A stretch of 64,000 nt of DNA from Leuctra nigra (lineage: Eukaryota > Arthropoda > Insecta > Plecoptera > Leuctridae). The notes beneath the pieces are model-generated. The model was not told the origin of the DNA and did not search any database. It saw only the letters and a list, made by a program, of their open reading frames with translations. The first letter of the stretch is position 1. The number at the start of each line of letters is the position of its first letter. The stretch spans positions 23,120,309 through 23,184,308 of the forward strand of contig OW203766.1 in NCBI GenBank assembly GCA_934045905.1. The letters are read 5' to 3'. Positions 62,691 to 64,000 of this stretch are shown piece by piece. Made by a program: the position numbers and the translations under genes.

Positions 62691-62949
62691 GTAATTGTTT
62701 ATTTCATATGCGTCACAAGTTGTAAATAATAAACTAAAAAAAGGAGTGATATCCCCATAAAAAACACTTCGTGTAAAAATACCAGCCAAGTCTCTTCAAC
62801 TAAAAAAAAATATATGAAATCTAAAAATTCTGCACTGAAAAGTATTGATATCAAAAAATTTGCCAAGTCAAAACTTTATTTGAAAATCAAAAAATACTTG
62901 GCGCATCGATTTTTTAGGAAATTATAGGTACCTGGTAAATTATAGGTAA

Positions 62950-64000
62950 CCTGGTGTACCTCTCAGGCCAATCGTAAGTGCTATCAACTCACCTACCCAA
63001 GCACTCGCAAAGTATTTAGCTAAACAAATACAGCCGATGATTGAAGAAGCACCGTCCTACATTAAAAATTCTACTCATTTCATAGATAAAATAAAGGATA
63101 TCAAGCTTGAAGATAATGACAGGCTAATTAGTTTCGACGTGACGTCTCTTTTCACTAAAATCCCAATTCCAGAAACTATGGCCATGATGGAAGTAAAGAA
63201 CTTTGTCTCCAGCTACATGCTCACAATGATTGAACATTGTATGAACTCTACATATTTTATCTACGATAAGGAATTTTATAAGCAAGTAGAAGGCGCTCCT
63301 ATGGGAAGTCCGTTATCTCCAGCTATTGCTAATTTCTTTATGGCAGAGTTTGAAACACAGGCTTTAGAATCTTCGACATTGAAACCCAAAATCTGGCTAA
63401 GGTACGTCGATGACGTTTTCGTAATTTGGCCCCATAGTGATGAAGATTTAGTCGAATTTCTGAACCATTTAAACAACATCCATCCGAATATATCATTCAC
63501 CATAGAAATAGAAAACGAAAAAAGTTTGCCATTTTTGGATGTGTTGGTAACAAGAAAGCAAGACAACACTCTTGGACATCAAGTGTATAGAAAGAAGACT
63601 CATACCAATAGGTATCTTCATGCAACATCCCATCATGCACCACATCAGATCTCATCGATTCCATATACTCTAGCACATCGGGCAAAAGTTCTATCCGATG
63701 CTGAACATCTAGACACAGAATTTGATACCTTAAGAGTAGCTCTACGAAAGAATTGTTTCTCAAACTCTATCATTGAAAAAGCTATCAAGCGACCACTCAA
63801 GAAGAAATCAGACCAAGTTACTAGCGAGGAAGAAAATACTGTTGAACAGAATACCGAAGAAGTAGATAAAGGCTTTGCTTTACTACCTTACGTAAGAGGC
63901 GTTACAGACCGTATTGGTAAGCTACTCCGGAAAGAAAACATCAAAACTGCTTTCAAGTCAGACACAAAGATTCAACGCTTTCTGAGCACTGTCAAAGACA
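62950..64000 (+). mobile_element. Penelope-like element, reverse transcriptase (5' truncated, runs off window)
   Basis: From 62950 one frame is open to the window end, 350 codons, without an ATG at its start; a TAA lies just before it. Motifs: PGVPLRPIVSAINSPTQALA, SFDVTSLFTKIPIPETM (palm motif A), GAPMGSPLSPAIANFFMAEF (motif B), RYVDDVFVIWP (motif C, catalytic YVDD), SLPFLDVLVTRK and YRKKTHTNRYLH. This layout is Penelope-like and differs from LINE and LTR reverse transcriptases. A GIY-YIG endonuclease would be expected beyond 64000. It lies in the last visible torsin intron. Confidence 0.9.

Overview
The window is animal nuclear DNA, AT-rich, full of introns and packed with transposons. An insect or another arthropod is most likely: there are THAP-domain genes, a (ATT)n-tailed LINE, a Gypsy-type LTR element, a Penelope-like element, very many hAT/piggyBac/Harbinger/mariner-like MITEs, and frequent short motifs built from GTAGGTACCTAC. 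The species cannot be settled from sequence alone.

Three real gene units are visible, plus a fourth possible one. (1) Minus strand, 37590 to 3645: a gene of 15 coding exons for a senataxin/Sen1-type SF1B helicase. The splice phases join cleanly from ATG to stop, giving about 1745 residues. Its first three exons form an FHA (phosphothreonine-binding) domain. A long acidic disordered region with SUMO-interaction-like motifs follows, then the complete helicase core. (2) Plus strand, 39923 to 60776 and beyond: a torsin (ER-lumen AAA+ ATPase). Five exons are present; the last, C-terminal exon is not in the window. Its start lies 2.3 kb from the helicase start and faces away from it. (3) Inside torsin's 16-kb fourth intron, on the plus strand, 53508 to 58431: a THAP plus C2H2 zinc-finger gene that runs into a 200-base N gap. 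(4) Also in that intron, on the minus strand, 53096 to 52853: the first exon of a second THAP gene, 411 bp away and divergently transcribed.

Mobile DNA by region. 0-3.6 kb lies downstream of the helicase gene and holds a LINE with a 5' inversion plus small MITEs. 3.6-37.6 kb is the helicase gene, whose introns hold nested MITEs (three layers at 17231-19330 and a second nest at 26340-27871 with a tandem SINE pair), LINE copies at 30-34 kb and large non-autonomous hAT elements. 37.6-39.9 kb is the divergent promoter interval, with a GGTACC-rich simple repeat. 44.76-51.7 kb is a nearly intact 6.9-kb Gypsy-like LTR retrotransposon in the torsin intron. 58.4-60.6 kb holds a gap, tandem repeats and a SINE. 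61.6-62.7 kb is a tandem array with a period of about 272 bp. From 62.95 kb to the end is the reverse transcriptase of a Penelope-like element.

The most notable biology is the FHA-senataxin architecture. The rest is a clear record of transposon mechanisms: twin priming, nested 8-bp and TTAA target duplications, a candidate -1 frameshift heptamer, and TE ends lying next to splice acceptors.
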